From: Cladobotryum mycophilum | Lineage: Eukaryota; Ascomycota; Sordariomycetes; Hypocreales; Hypocreaceae | DNA: 64,000 bases | Assembly: GCA_036429605.1 (NCBI GenBank) | Contig: JAVFKD010000016.1 | Coordinates: 2,852,001 to 2,916,000, forward strand | Direction of reading: 5' to 3' | Shown here: one piece after another, positions 33,999-46,318 of the stretch | How positions within the stretch are numbered: position 1 is the stretch's first letter | How the letters are laid out: each line of letters begins with the position of its first letter | Position numbers and translations under genes: made by a program | Notes under the pieces: model-generated | What the model was told of the DNA's origin: nothing | Seen by the model: the letters and a program-made list of their open reading frames with translations, nothing else | Database searches by the model: none

Positions 33999-35338
33999 AT
34001 GGCTTCCGCCAGCATGGCACCCTCTACTCCTCCACCACCTTCTTCCATCCGAACTCCTCACGCTCCTCGACTTGGCTTCCACGACGACTGGGAACCTTTT
34101 ACTCCACGAAAATCTGCTCGACTATCCGCACAACGCTCATCTGCAAGAACACCATCTCCCCCTCCATTGCATCGCCAACCACTTGCATCACCACGCACCA
34201 CAAAGAAGACCATTATTCAGAGCAACGCCGCCATGTCATCTCCAGCAACATCATCGCCCCGGAAGAAGCGACAGCCTGCTTCTGATTCTGTCCACCGCGC
34301 ATCTGGAGATTTCACATCAGAGGCAACCTCTAGCACTGCTGCTGCATTGGGGTTCAAGGACAAGCCTATTTCTGCTTCCGTCTCTCGCACCGCCGGAATG
34401 CTTCCCACCCCATCAAAGACCCCGCAGAAGCCGCCAACTGAGCAGGCCGTTGCCAACATCAAATCATTCGCCCGTAACCTATTTCCATCTGAAGAAACAG
34501 CCATCTCTAGTCCTCGCAAGAAGCGATCCAAGAAGTATACTGGAATGAGTATGGAAAGTTTTACTGCCGAGGAAATTGAGGAGCCAATTGAAATCTTCAC
34601 CGACTCCCAGGACCGCATCCCCAAAAAGGATGAAAATGAATCAAACCCTTTCTATAATGCCGCACAGGTGGAATCGCCTCCACGTCGTAGCAAGCGTCGT
34701 CAGGTCATGATCCCTGGGGAGGGAGCCCAATCCATCGACGATGCCTCTCGTCGTGACGATGGGCTGATTTACGTTTTGTAAGTACCATCTTATTTCTATG
34801 CCTACCATTTCACTTTTTGCTAACTCTTTTTTTTCCAGCCGTGGCAAGAAGTTTTTCCGCAAGTTCGCAGACCCTGAAGTGGATGAGCTTGAAGATTCTG
34901 AAGATGAGCTTGAGGCCCATCTTGGCCGACGATTGACCCGCTCTTCCATTAAACCAAGACTTCTATTCCCCACACAAAAGGCCCAGAAGACCAAGGAAAT
35001 GCTTGAGGAAGAAGAAGCGGCTACTGATGTCGAAGAAGAAGAAGTAGAAGTCGAGGCCAAAGAGGAGGAGGCTAACCCCAAGACTCCCGTCAAGGCCAAG
35101 GCTGAACGAGCCCAGACGCCTGAAGCCCCCAAGTTTGCACCAGTCTCCCCCTGACACTAAGCGAATCACTCGTTCGACAAACAAGTTGCTGGATGCACCG
35201 ACGCCAATCAAGCGCACTACTAAGAAGAGTCCCTTTGATTCCTGGCGTCGTACCAAGGAGCCGGCAGCTACCACAACCGCTACAAAGCGACAGGGTGAAC
35301 CGCTGGCTTCTGCTAATGTTAAGCGAACTCGGGCTTGA
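33999..35338 (+). CDS. Unrecognised disordered protein rich in S/T-P sites (one apparent indel)
   Basis: Exon 1 is 33999-34777 and exon 2 is 34839-35338, with a 61-nt intron and matched phase; 425 residues once corrected. No enzymatic domain is visible. Short blocks look constrained: FHDDWEPFTPRKSARLSAQ near the N-terminus, GMLPTPSKTPQKPP at about 133-146, KYTGMSMESFTAEEIEEPIE from about 179, NPFYNAAQ, and DDGLIYVFRGKKFFRKFADP across the splice site. An acidic helix-prone stretch lies at about 312-345 and a basic tail (KRITRSTNK, KSPFDSWRRTK) follows. Many SP and TP sites next to Lys/Arg suggest a nuclear CDK substrate; this is inference. As given the frame stops at 35152-35154. Removing one C from the run at 35147-35151 restores it to 35338. 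Confidence 0.76.
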
Positions 35339-36055
35339 GCAAGGTGATCTTTGGCGTATAAAAACAACAATTGCTTCGGTTTGTATTCTTTTTCTAGGGA
35401 TATCATAATAGTTCATTGGTTGCCGTACTTAGGTGATGGGGAAAGCTGGTGTTTGACAGCTCCTTTGATGTCAATTAATTTTGCACTTCTGGATGTTGAA
35501 TATTCTCTCCATCATGATCTGGAAGCTGGAAGGGATGAAATCGGTTTATGGCGTTAGGAGGACAAATGTGGATATTGAACAGGACAGCCAAACAAGTAGG
35601 TAGTTCAGGAAGCAAGTTACTATATATAGATTTATGTTATGAACATGCATTCCATCTTGTGTTATATATATCGTGATGGTCATTCTTTTTTCTGTTTCCA
35701 TGTTTTTTCTCGGTGCTCGTCAAGTTGGAGAGCCTCACTAGAGGTTCAAATGACACCATCCATTTTCGCCCAGCCCAACAGGGCCTTTTTCTAAGCGTCG
35801 TTGCCCCACGTCGACTCGATCTCGTGCCCCTCCTCCCTCTGCTAAGCTTGTAAATTGAATCGCCGCACCTCGACAGGATCGAGTCTGATGTCCTTTGCCG
35901 CAGTTTTTGCTTCCTCGTCTGTTAGATTCTCTCTTCCAACTGCTTTGGCCTTTATCTCGTCTCTTTATCAAGCGCCTTGATCTTTCGTCCATCCTCGTCT
36001 CCGCTTCCCATCTCGCCATTCAACTTTTTCGCATTCCAAGACCCAGCGAACCATC
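35339..36055. other. Intergenic region
   Basis: Same-strand spacer between the S/T-P-rich protein and the SurE-TTL gene, with AT-rich likely terminator sequence (ATATATA near 35623 and 35666) and a pyrimidine-rich leader at the right end. I see no gene. Confidence 0.6.
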
Positions 36056-38589
36056 ATGCATATTCTCATTACCAACGACGATGGACCGCCGTCGCCCAAC
36101 TCCTCGCCCTACGTCCACTGCCTTGTACGGCATCTGCAGCGAGCTGGGCATACGGTCTCCGTCTGCGTCCCGCACACCCAGCGCTCGTGGATTAGCAAGG
36201 CGCATATGATCGGGCAGACCCTCAAGCCTTCGTATTACCATCCGTCGGACAAGAGCTTCGGCGAGGGCTCTGAGGGAACGACACATACGCAGCCATCGTC
36301 GTCGGGGGATGTGGAGGAATGGGTCTTGATTGATGGGACGCCTGCGTCGTGCGTGCAGATTGGGCTGAACCACTTCTTCCAAGACAGAGGGCCGGTTGAC
36401 CTGGTCGTCAGCGGTCCGAATTACGGCAGGAATAGCACGGCGCTGTTTGCGCTCAGTTCGGGGACTCTGGGCGCCGCGCTCGAGGCCGCGGTTTGCAGGC
36501 AAAAGTCCATTGCGCTGAGCTTCGCATTCTTCACGAGGAACCACGATCCCGTCATCATCGAGGGGCTTGCCGGCACAGCGTCAAGGTGATTGAGGCGCTG
36601 TACAAGCAATGGCCGACGGATGGGAGCGCAGACCTGTATAGCGTAAACGTCCCGCTCGTCGAGGGCGTCGAGGGCCGCAGGACAATCATTACGGACATTT
36701 TACAAAACTACTGGACGGATGGCGGTTGTTTCGTGGCTGTGGATGGCGAGTCGGGGGAAGAGGACATTGAGGAGCAGAAGATCCGCGAGGGTCCCGGTGG
36801 TGAAGTCGAAGGTGAGGAGAAGGCTAATGAGGACAGGAAAGGGCATACGCACAAGCATTTCAAATGGGCCCCCAAGTTTACGGATGTGTATAAGAGTGTG
36901 GATGATGCTGGTCCCGGGAGCGATGGTTGGGTTGTGAAGGAAGGGCATACAAGGTGAGTTGAACGAAATATGGACCATTCAGGGAGGTGAAGACTGACTC
37001 TTTTTTCTTTTTGCAGTGTTACGCCCATGAAGGCGAATTTTGCAAGTTACGCAGGCGCAAATGCCGGGAAAGAGTTGAAGCTGTGAGTCCTCCGCTACGT
37101 TTGGTTTGGTATCAAGTGTTTTAGGCATGTATGAATTTCGGGTAATGAGGTGGTGATGGCATATCTTGCATGTAAACTATGCATAGATTCAAGTTTTGAT
37201 AATAGAGTGCTTTCTTACCTATGTATTCTTTGCAGTTCAGATACAGATGAGGAAGTGAAATCAGCGGAGTTGCCAATCCGAGATGGAAAGGGGACAGAAC
37301 AAGAGGAGAAGATACGTGCGGTTGTTGCGTACGATGATGCCTACGTCCAGCCCCTTATACTATCTGCGCTGAAGAAGGTATTTCCTGAAAGCTACTTGGA
37401 TCTTATCACTTCATTGCCTGCGTCAGAAAAGGCATTCACGCTCACGGATGTGGTCTCTTCACCGGATAAAAAGGTCCTGCAGATCACTTCATACGAAACC
37501 ATCGACTTTGAGTTTGCAGCCTCACACCCCGAGTCTTCTCTTGTCAACAGCTACATGATCCGAAAGGCCCTCATCAGGAAACACTACCTATCCGCTACGC
37601 TCGACCACTGGGCCGCCAAGAATCCGGCGTCCATCCTGAAGCAGCACATCAAGCGAAGCGAGGCGTTTGAGGTGGACTATGCCGAGTTTCTGGACGATGC
37701 CCTTGTCGAGGCCTTTGACCTACGCGAGAGCATGGATCGCAATGCTGAAAGGGAGGATGCCGAGAAGGAATGGTGGATTCTGAAACCTGGCATGAGCGAT
37801 CGCGGTCAGGGCATTCGTCTGTTCAGCACCATGGACGAGCTCCAGGCCATCTTTGACGGGTGGGAGGAGGAGCGCCCAGACAGCGAGGATGGTGAGGGCG
37901 AGGATGACGAGGAGGCTGGAGGCGTAGCTGTGAACTCTTCAGCTGCGGACGGAGACTACATCACGACATCTCATCTTCGTCACTTTGTGGCTCAGCCCTA
38001 CATCCACCCCCCGCTCCTGCTCGACCCCAAGGGACACAAATTCCACATCCGCACGTACGTCCTCTGCAAGGGAAGCCTCAGCGTCTACGTGTACAAGCAC
38101 ATGCTCGCCCTCTTCGCGGGGAAGCCCTACACAGCCCCCTGGGAGGCACCCGAAGACATCGAGGCCTTCCTAACAAACACGTGTCTCCAAGACTCGCCAA
38201 ACGAGAACACGGTGCGGCGGTTCTGGGACCTGGACCTGCCGGGCGATACCCTGAGCAACATCTTTGGGCAGGTATGCAGCGTCACGGGGGAGATGTTCGA
38301 GGCGGCGGCGAGGGCTATGCCGATTCATTTCCAGACGATGCCCAATGCGTTTGAGGTGTTTGGCCTGGACTTCTTGGTGGACGGGGAGGGGGTGGCGTGG
38401 CTGCTGGAGGTGAATGCGTTTCCCGACTTTAAGCAGACGGGAGGGGACCTGCGGGACGTTGTGGAGGGGTTCTGGGAGGGGGTGGTGAGGCACGGGGTGG
38501 CGCCGTTCTTTGGTGCAGATGGAGTGAAGGGGGGCGAGGGAGATGAGGATATGGTTTGTGTCGGGGAGGTGGACTTGGGGAGGAGGTGA
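36056..38589 (+). CDS. PBY1: SurE phosphatase-tubulin tyrosine ligase fusion, Pby1-like (one apparent indel)
   Basis: Three exons: 36056-36953, 37017-37082 and 37236-38589. Corrected length is 772 residues. The N-terminal SurE acid-phosphatase domain starts at once (ITNDDGPPSP, metal-binding Asp pair at 8-9) and has SGPNYGRN at 119-126. An acidic linker follows at about 235-275. The C-terminal half is a TTL-type ATP-grasp domain: KPGMSDRGQG from 505, FVAQPYIHPPLLLDPKGHKF, RTYVLCKG and WLLEVNAFPDFKQTG (E713, N715, metal and ATP site). Yeast Pby1 has the same SurE-TTL order and associates with P-bodies and decapping factors; its enzymatic substrate is unclear. As given, the frame stops at 36587-36589. 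One extra G in the run at 36562-36565 restores the RHSVKVIEALYK block and makes all three exon phases agree. Confidence 0.93.
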
Positions 38590-41392
38590 GGTGGGTTGAT
38601 GCAAGAATATGAGCGAGTCATGGTTCGAGAGTGGTTTGATACAGGATAGGAGCGGGTCATAGTTGGAGGGTGAGTGATTGTATTTGCGACATGTTCAAGA
38701 TGTTCGAGATGATTTTCAGAAGATGGATTTCTACATGAAGAATAAGTAGACCTAGAAGTGTCGTTACTACTACATATCAGTATTTTGCCCCTGATAAACG
38801 CCCCGTTCCTCGATATCTCTGGTGTGATCAAGACCAACATAGATATTGCGTTTTCCTCTACAGAGTGCCATGAATTCATAGCGGCCTCCGACATCGAGGC
38901 ATTGCTAACCTTGATGTCCATCTTACGAACGGTAGTTGCTCCAAGTCTCAACCCCCCTGGCTTAAGGCATAACGCCAACCTCTCAGAACTATAACATCAT
39001 AAACCCCCCATCAAGAGGGCGCAGCACCTCCAGCTAAGCTTGATATGAACACTTGGGTTTTTTTCTTCTTTTTCTTTCTTCTCCTCATCAGGCAAGGATC
39101 AAAGCAAAAAATGCCAATGGGATCCGGTTCTCGGCAGAGGAAATACAGTTGAGTGGTCACTTTTTTTTTTTTGGAGGGGGGTTGACGGTTAATGGTTGAA
39201 GGTTACATACTATCGACGAAAGGCGCAATGATCTGAGCTTGGCAGTGAGGCATTGCCAGGACATAAGTTCCTACGTGTAATCTTCTTTTTCCTTTCTTGG
39301 CTCTACTATATTTTTTCTTCCCATAGATTAGGGATAGCCTTGTGGGATGTTGGATGTGCAAGTTCTGTGGGGGAATTCTCCTGTTCCATCAAAGGTCAAA
39401 GTGGTAGAGATCTAGACTCTAGTCGACGGTCCCCCTCCCCAATATTGAAGCAGCAAGGAGCGGCAGAGAGGGCACAGCCTCCTCTTTGGGGTCACAGGTT
39501 TCACGTGGGCGGTAACGAGCGGGGGAAGCATTCGATGTGTAACTGTTAAGCTGGTGAGTAGAGGGTTCACTTTGTTCGAGAGGTGGATTTGATATTGATT
39601 GCCGGTGTGGGTGTGTGTATAGGTTAGGTCTTTTTTTTTCCATAGAGGTTGCTAGAACAACGCAGGCGAGTTTGAGAGCAACATCTTCACGTTGTCTCAG
39701 AAAGCATTAGTACCGAACATTGATCCTTTATTTTCCTTTATTTTAATTTTTTTCTATCGGAATGCTCTTTGTTTGATTGAAACAAATAATTTCCGTTTTA
39801 CTTTTCGTCAATCACAGTGGACTTGTAAACCCGTGGAAAAGATGTTGTTCCCTGGTGACTATGCAGTGATCCCCCCTTTCATCACTCATCACACATCACA
39901 CCGGGTATTCTGATAACCGGGTGATTTGACAGCCCATACGGTATGACAAAGGCTGACGGTCCAACGTTGGATGCACGATGAGTCGTCTGTTTCTCTTGAT
40001 GCCAAGCTTTTCCGAAGCACGCGTCCCATGTGGCTTAGATGTGTGTGTGTGTGCATCGGGAAATCCCAATCTTGTTTCTTTCTGGTACTCCTCCGTAGGG
40101 GGAGGGCACGGCACTCCCACCAACTTGTTCACTGGGGTAACGCCTGCGGTCATTGGTTTTGCAAACCCCCCCCCGGGATCTCGTGACTCCGTACTCTTTG
40201 CAGGTTGTCGACGGCCGTTGGTGGTCAGATTATGTGATTCTGATGAATCTACGGTCTACCGATCCCTCCGGGGGGCTTTAACATTTGGTAACTTACGTGT
40301 ATCCAATTTAACGGTGGACGGGAGATGGATAGAGACCGGCACTACGTGGCTTTCGAACAGGACAGGGCACATGGGGGGCGTGTATGTTTGTGTGTGTGTG
40401 TGGTGTGTGGATTGAAGATTTGTGACAACCTTCCCGATGCGGCCTTCACTGGCAAGGTTTCTCAAGCTCCTGACTAAACAGTTGTTATTGCGTCCAATAT
40501 TCTAATCTGTGATGGTGGCTTGCGTCATGAAATTTGGAAGAAAAAAGGTGACTTTGTGTTTTTCTAGGAGGGGGAGTGAAATTCGATTTCAGGGAGATTC
40601 AAACAAAAACAAAGACAAAAAGAAGCAAATACAAAAAGGGCCAAGCATTTGCCAAGAGGCAGCTAGCGAATGAGCTTAAATTCATGCGTCAGCGCGCCAA
40701 GAGAAGTTTCGTTGATTGTTATGTGTTATTTGTAATTGATGGAGAGAGAAGTCAGGAACCACGTTTTTCTACTCTGTAATGAATTTCGTACTCGTAGCAC
40801 CAATAGCTCATACCTACAAGTAGTAGTAACTGTAGCTGCAGAAGAGCCAAGACCGTGAATGACCGAGAAAGTGATTAGGGATGGGGGGGACTGGAGTCAT
40901 ACAAGGAGAGGAAAGGATGGTAAAAGGAGGCAAATAATAAATCTGTTTACACAAAGGCAGACTCGTGGCGAAATGAAGACGATGGGGAATGACAAAGAAA
41001 AAAAGCGTCAAGGGTAAGGCAAGAAAGAAGAGAAGAAAAAAACCTCGCCGTCAAAAGTTCATTCAAATCTCGCCCCGGTTAAATTAACACTCGACTTGGA
41101 CTGGCCATGGGCATGAGGGGGTTCCGTTCCGTCCAGGGGTCCGTTTTGGCCTTGCCGTACCTTATTTCTCTCTCTCTCACTTTGATGATGGGTTACATCG
41201 GCAGTACCGCTGGCCCTGTGCTTTTGCTGATGCAATCCGGGCCTCTCCGTTTGGGCTCCTGGTGGGCAGAAGGATTACCAGATCCGGGGATGAGGCCCGA
41301 GGCTGCATTGGGGAGAGAGATGACATGAAGGGAAGTACTACGTACCTACATACACAAGAACGCCCTTTGGGAATCATTCCTTGCAATATTGG

Positions 41393-41424
<32 letters not shown>
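41393..41424. repeat. GAT trinucleotide microsatellite
   Basis: About ten GAT units in intergenic DNA. Confidence 0.9.
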
Positions 41425-44400
41425 GTGATACTGCTGTTGTAATGGTGGTGGTTGGATCTGTCCCTGCATATGCGCTAATTTTCGGCAACCTTCTGCTTTC
41501 TTCTTGCTGCCACTACTGCTACTTACAGGTTGGGGTTGGTTACAAGTGCCTTATCTCAATGAGGCTGAGCATCAGGAATGTGACTGCAAGTGGCAACCTG
41601 AAGTTTCTTTGTGTTCAAGATATGGGGGGTACCCTTCCAAGTTCCATGTCACCAACTCAAACTCACTCCCGTTACTGGGCCAAGTACGAGAGCTTGGGAG
41701 ATATATACATACCTGTAGGATTGGAATACGAGCCGGACCAGTCAACCCCCCCGGAGAGCGTGGAGGCCTGATTCTTAAGAAGAAAAGAGAGAGAGAGAGA
41801 GAGAGAGAAAATACGGGCTGAAGGGAAAGGGATTTTTGCCCAAAAGGACCTCGGGAGTTATCTCCTTCGCCCGGTGGAAGAAGCTACATGGGATGGCATC
41901 CTTCACAAAGAGCCTCAAAAAAACAACAACACGACAGCAAATACAAACACCACAAGTACAAGTATCATTACAACACACACCACACCACTTATTACTCAGC
42001 GCACGTTGTGACCATCAGCTCGGTGTATCGTCTGCTCTGTGGCATGATCAAGACGGCCCTGGGCCCCATGCCTATTGGGCCCATGCAGCTGGGGCTGGCT
42101 ATAGCCGAGAAGAAAGAGGTGTTTTTCTTTCTTTTTTGGTTGGGTTGGGCATGCATTCTTTTTTTTTTTGCTACCCACAAAGGGGCTGTGCAAAGATAGT
42201 CTCATCCCAAGTCCATGGATAACTTCTCCTCCCGCATCTGTGAAAGCGAGATCTTGGCTTTCTTCGGCTGGACTTTCGGTGAGGGCAAGGTCTTGCGCCG
42301 GGTATTACTCGTTGGAAAAGGCGAGGGAATTTCTGTATAACCAACCTACTTTACCTTGCTCCTACTACAACCTCCTCTATCTATCTATCACGAGAGGTAG
42401 GTATGTAGAGAATACACACGGAAGCCTTTTTCAGTTCCGCGATGGATGGAAACGCAAAGGTTCCGCATCCCTCCCTTCCCCCGACGCCCCCTTCGTTAAA
42501 AAGAGCCTATAAAAGTGCGAGGTCGAAAGTGGTTATGACGTTGATGATGCAAGATGGTGACACGTTTTTTTCCGGCTGCAGCAGGTAAGGGATTCATCCC
42601 ATTTGCGGAAGATATTTTTTTCAATATGCTGCTGTAATAGATTACTTATGTATCTGTACGTCTGTTACATGCATGCATGCATGCAGTATTGACCGCAAGT
42701 AGTAGATGGAATATATAGATGTATATTTTTGAACTATAGAGCCTTGATTGGGATTGTATGGAGCAAGTCTAGATGCTTGGCTCCAGATTGCTTCGACTCT
42801 TCACCGAACCATGCTGCATACTCAAGTAGGTACCAGCTCATATTGTCATGTAGGTATGTATATTGATATGGGATGGGGGACCCTCCGGCTAAATGCAGCG
42901 GCGGATAACGCGATTCACAAACAATAAGAGACAAAATACATTCATACCGTTCGCAGCAAAAGTAGAACACCAGAAGCAGCAGATGGTTCTTGGCATTGGA
43001 CTAAGATCGTCAAAAAGCAAGGGCAGTGAAAAGAAGGTTCCGGCGTCGCAGAAAAGCTTGATTTCCAAAAAATGGGACCCCCCTCCCCATCAGAAGAGGA
43101 ACGTGCATGACCATCCATCGTCCTTCCTTGTCATGGCTTCTCTAGAGAAGTTTGATGAGGGTAGAAACAACAATGAGACTTCTCCCTTTCGGGCTTCGTT
43201 TGCGACATACCTTATTACTACCTACAAGTAAGATTTGTGAAGTGTGTTGTTGTTGGCGTCTAAAACAAAACGGGCGGCGCCGGTTCCTTTTCCCTTTCCC
43301 CCCAGTCAAAGCATTTAAGGTGTTGTCAGGGGGTATGAGCATCACCTACAAGTATAATCTGCCATGGTGTTCGTGATGACACTGCCAGGGGGAATGAAAT
43401 TGATTTACCACCCTGTTGGGTCCTGTTTTGAGACGGAGTACAAGGTAGGGAAGAAAGAAAGAAAGAAAAATCTTCAAGACGTACGTAGGCTTAATTTCGG
43501 CGGGTAGATGCGTGCGTTGCATCAATAATCTCTATGATACTCACAACAACAACGATGACATCTCCATTCATCCTTTGCACTCATTCAACGGCCACACCAC
43601 GGCAGTTGCTCGTGCCCTCTGATGCTCAATGCTACACCGTTCAGGAGGCGCAGAATGTTCCATCCATCCATCTCCATCTCACCTCACATACAACAACATA
43701 GTAGTTAGTTTGATCATGGCGGTAGGTCTTGTGCGGAGATGCCGTCACATTTTCCCAGCATTATAGTATGCGACCTTCCAAACAGGGTAGGAATAGCGGC
43801 GGGGAGTGTATCACTGGCTCAATAATAGGAGCTTTGACGTTTTTTTTCCTTTTTTGTTTTCTTGCCTTTCTTCTTTTCTTTTCCTTGCTGCCTGTCTGCA
43901 TGTCTGCATGTCTGCCTGCCCGGGCAGCATTGTCCAATCAATATCCAATGTCAAATATCAGATGCCAGGGAACAAGGGGAGCCAGGAATGTCTAAGATTT
44001 CATTGCATGTTTTGGTTTCTGAGAGGTGGAAAAGGATTCAAATGCCGCCGATCCTACATACACTGTTTGACCTTTCCTTGTCCTTGTCGATGTTGCACAT
44101 AATGAGGCTCCGCCTTCCCACCTTCAGCACGTTGGAATACCGATTCCGAGAGCCTAGGTAACACGGGAATTCATCTCAAATTTGATTTGGTTGCATTTAC
44201 CCCGGCAACGCTGAACTACCGAGGAATGATACCGTTGCCTCTTGTTTTTGTTGTGTTGTTCGTTGCTCTGCCTCAATGAATCAGCTACCTTGCTTGCCTA
44301 CCGGACATGATACTCGGATAGTTCTTAGCCCTTTCCACCTTTTTCGGTAAACCTGTTGTTTCGATGCTGAGATCTGCATCATGTGGCTTGAGCTCTGAAT

Positions 44401-45146
44401 CTTTGGGATGCCTCCTGTGGCGAAAGACCAGAGTCACACTATAGAAAGCGACCCTTGGTTTGCGTGTCTTTTGTGGCTTCGACGATGAGTGACCGATCCA
44501 TGATGAGCTTAAAAAAATCTCAACCTTGTCATCCATCTCCTTGTTCGCTTTTGCCGGTTGTAAAAACCTGTAATAGGGCTCGGCTCAGCCTCTTGGTGGA
44601 GACTTGAGCTTGTTTCGACGCCCTCGCCACGGCGGCAGCCCGTCCCTTGGCAGTAGTAGAGAGGCCTAACACCGAATGACCGTCATCCATACGATTTGAA
44701 CGTTGATTCCATAGCTGACTCTTTTTTCCCCTTTCCTTCACCCCTTGGAGCTGATCATTACGCGGTATACGAGAGACAGAGAGAGACGAGAGGCTAATCA
44801 TGATGAGCTGAGTTCGTAATAGAGGCCTCTTTTTTCGCCTGATCTTTTTTGAGTTGTTTGCTAGTTCATCTTGGAAGGCATTTTTCTTGACCCTGCGGCA
44901 CTCTATCAGCCAACAGCCTTGATGGTTGGATAAACAAGCCTCCATTAGTAGATGGCCAGTAATGGAAGGAGAACGCAATGGAATCCTTCTCCCTTGATTT
45001 CAGCATCATCATCATTCAAATTTGGTCCGTCAAGAACCAACCATTTTATGCCCGTTTGGGGCGGGGACACCGTAGTTGATCGTCCCCTTTAGTTGTATTC
45101 ACCATCCTTGATGCTAGTTTGCTTCTTCTTCTGCCAAAACAAGCCC

Positions 45147-45177
45147 TGGAGGAGGAGGAGGAGGTGGTGGTGGTGGT
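45147..45177. repeat. GGA/GGT trinucleotide repeat
   Basis: About five GGA units followed directly by about five GGT units in intergenic DNA. Confidence 0.85.
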
Positions 45178-46318
45178 CCCATGGCAAAGGGCGCCTAAAT
45201 CGTTTGGATGTGTGTCTCGCCAGCGGTTGATGGCGTGGTACAAGAAACAAACCTGACCTGGGATGTATCTAGCAAAATGTTGCTTGGGGGGACACAGCAT
45301 TGAGAAAACGCCAAAAGCCAAGGCCCTTAACCACCCTCCCTGAAGAGCTAGGGAGAGGCTTTGACAAAGGTTTGCGTCGAACTTTTTGACACTCCGGATG
45401 AATAGTCAATGCCATTGATTCACTGCGCCTGGCGGTCTCTGCGTTGTTGAGGTTGGGTGGTTTACGGGCGTCTGCAGACTGCGGGCAACCTCCAGCTACC
45501 TGGGCTCTTACCTCCCATCTCGGTCCAAGGTCATGCTGCTTGCACCCTCCTGATAGCGCTGTGGGGGGTGGATGTGCATGTTTGGCCCTAAAGTTATAGG
45601 TGGCTTCGGGGAGGTCACAGCACATACCCAAAAAAAAAAAAAAACGAAGCGGTAGCCCTGGGACGGGATGTACTTTTGACTACTACCTTGTACCTACCTA
45701 GTCAAAGGTAGCACGGTAACATTCAGATTCTCCACACGGACTCTGCTTTTTGTGTGGGTGGAGGCGACAAACCTTAGCCTAGCCAATGATGTAGCTCTCC
45801 AGCACTGCCCCAAAGTATGGGTAGGTACCTACCTACTAGTAGCGCATGCAACGAAATGGGCTGCAATACCTCTAGTAGTACTTCCTGCAATGGGGGAGAT
45901 TCTGCTCGCTCTACATTCCTCTCACTCTCAAAGAGCCTTCAACATCCCACGTCTTCAAGCTTCCATCGATCGTGGTTGAATTTGGCTTTAGATCCTCAAG
46001 ACATATGCCATGTGCCGAATCTAATTTCTCCCTCTTTTCACAGCCTACAAGGCTCTCCCCCCGGTGACACAACATCCGCCCCCCTGTCACTGTTATAACC
46101 TTCAATTTTCTCTCCTTTGCCAATCCTTCGAAAGTCATCTCCCCTGTCCTCAGGATCTCAGCCTGCGGTCACTACAACCCACCACAGCCAACATTCTTTT
46201 CTTCTTCTTCTCTCTCTCTTTTTAATTCGCCTTCCGCAAAGCCTCACAGCAAACGCGTTCTACTGCGGGTGTCTCCTAGCTCGCCTGTTGCCTCCACGAG
46301 GCGGCCTTGTTTTTAATC

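Larger units (their letters stand above)
38590..46318. other. Long gene-free stretch (7.7 kb) upstream of the Ca2+-ATPase
   Basis: The open frames here (such as 39978-40415 and 44529-44978) are compositionally random and not splice-supported. The stretch holds GAT repeats (41393-41424), AG repeats (41786-41808), ATGC repeats near 42670-42685, GGA/GGT repeats near 45147-45177, TACCTACCTA-type motifs near 45695 and 45825, and ACTCCGTAC motifs at 40186-40194 and 43433-43441. It includes the Ca2+-ATPase promoter at its right end, with an ACGCGT at 46253-46258 of uncertain meaning. Confidence 0.5.

Noticed and set aside
33999..35154. Early stop taken as the natural end of the S/T-P-rich protein
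   Set aside because: Coding-like basic sequence continues to 35338 in a frame reached by removing one C, as at other broken runs.
39978..40415. 145-codon open frame
   Set aside because: Includes GT-repeat-derived Cys/Val runs and no recognisable domain.
44529..44978. 149-codon minus-strand open frame
   Set aside because: Composition is random and basic, with no motif and no neighbouring exon that extends it.
46253..46258. ACGCGT before the Ca2+-ATPase as a cell-cycle element
   Set aside because: Single copy without a partner element; expected by chance at about one per 4 kb.
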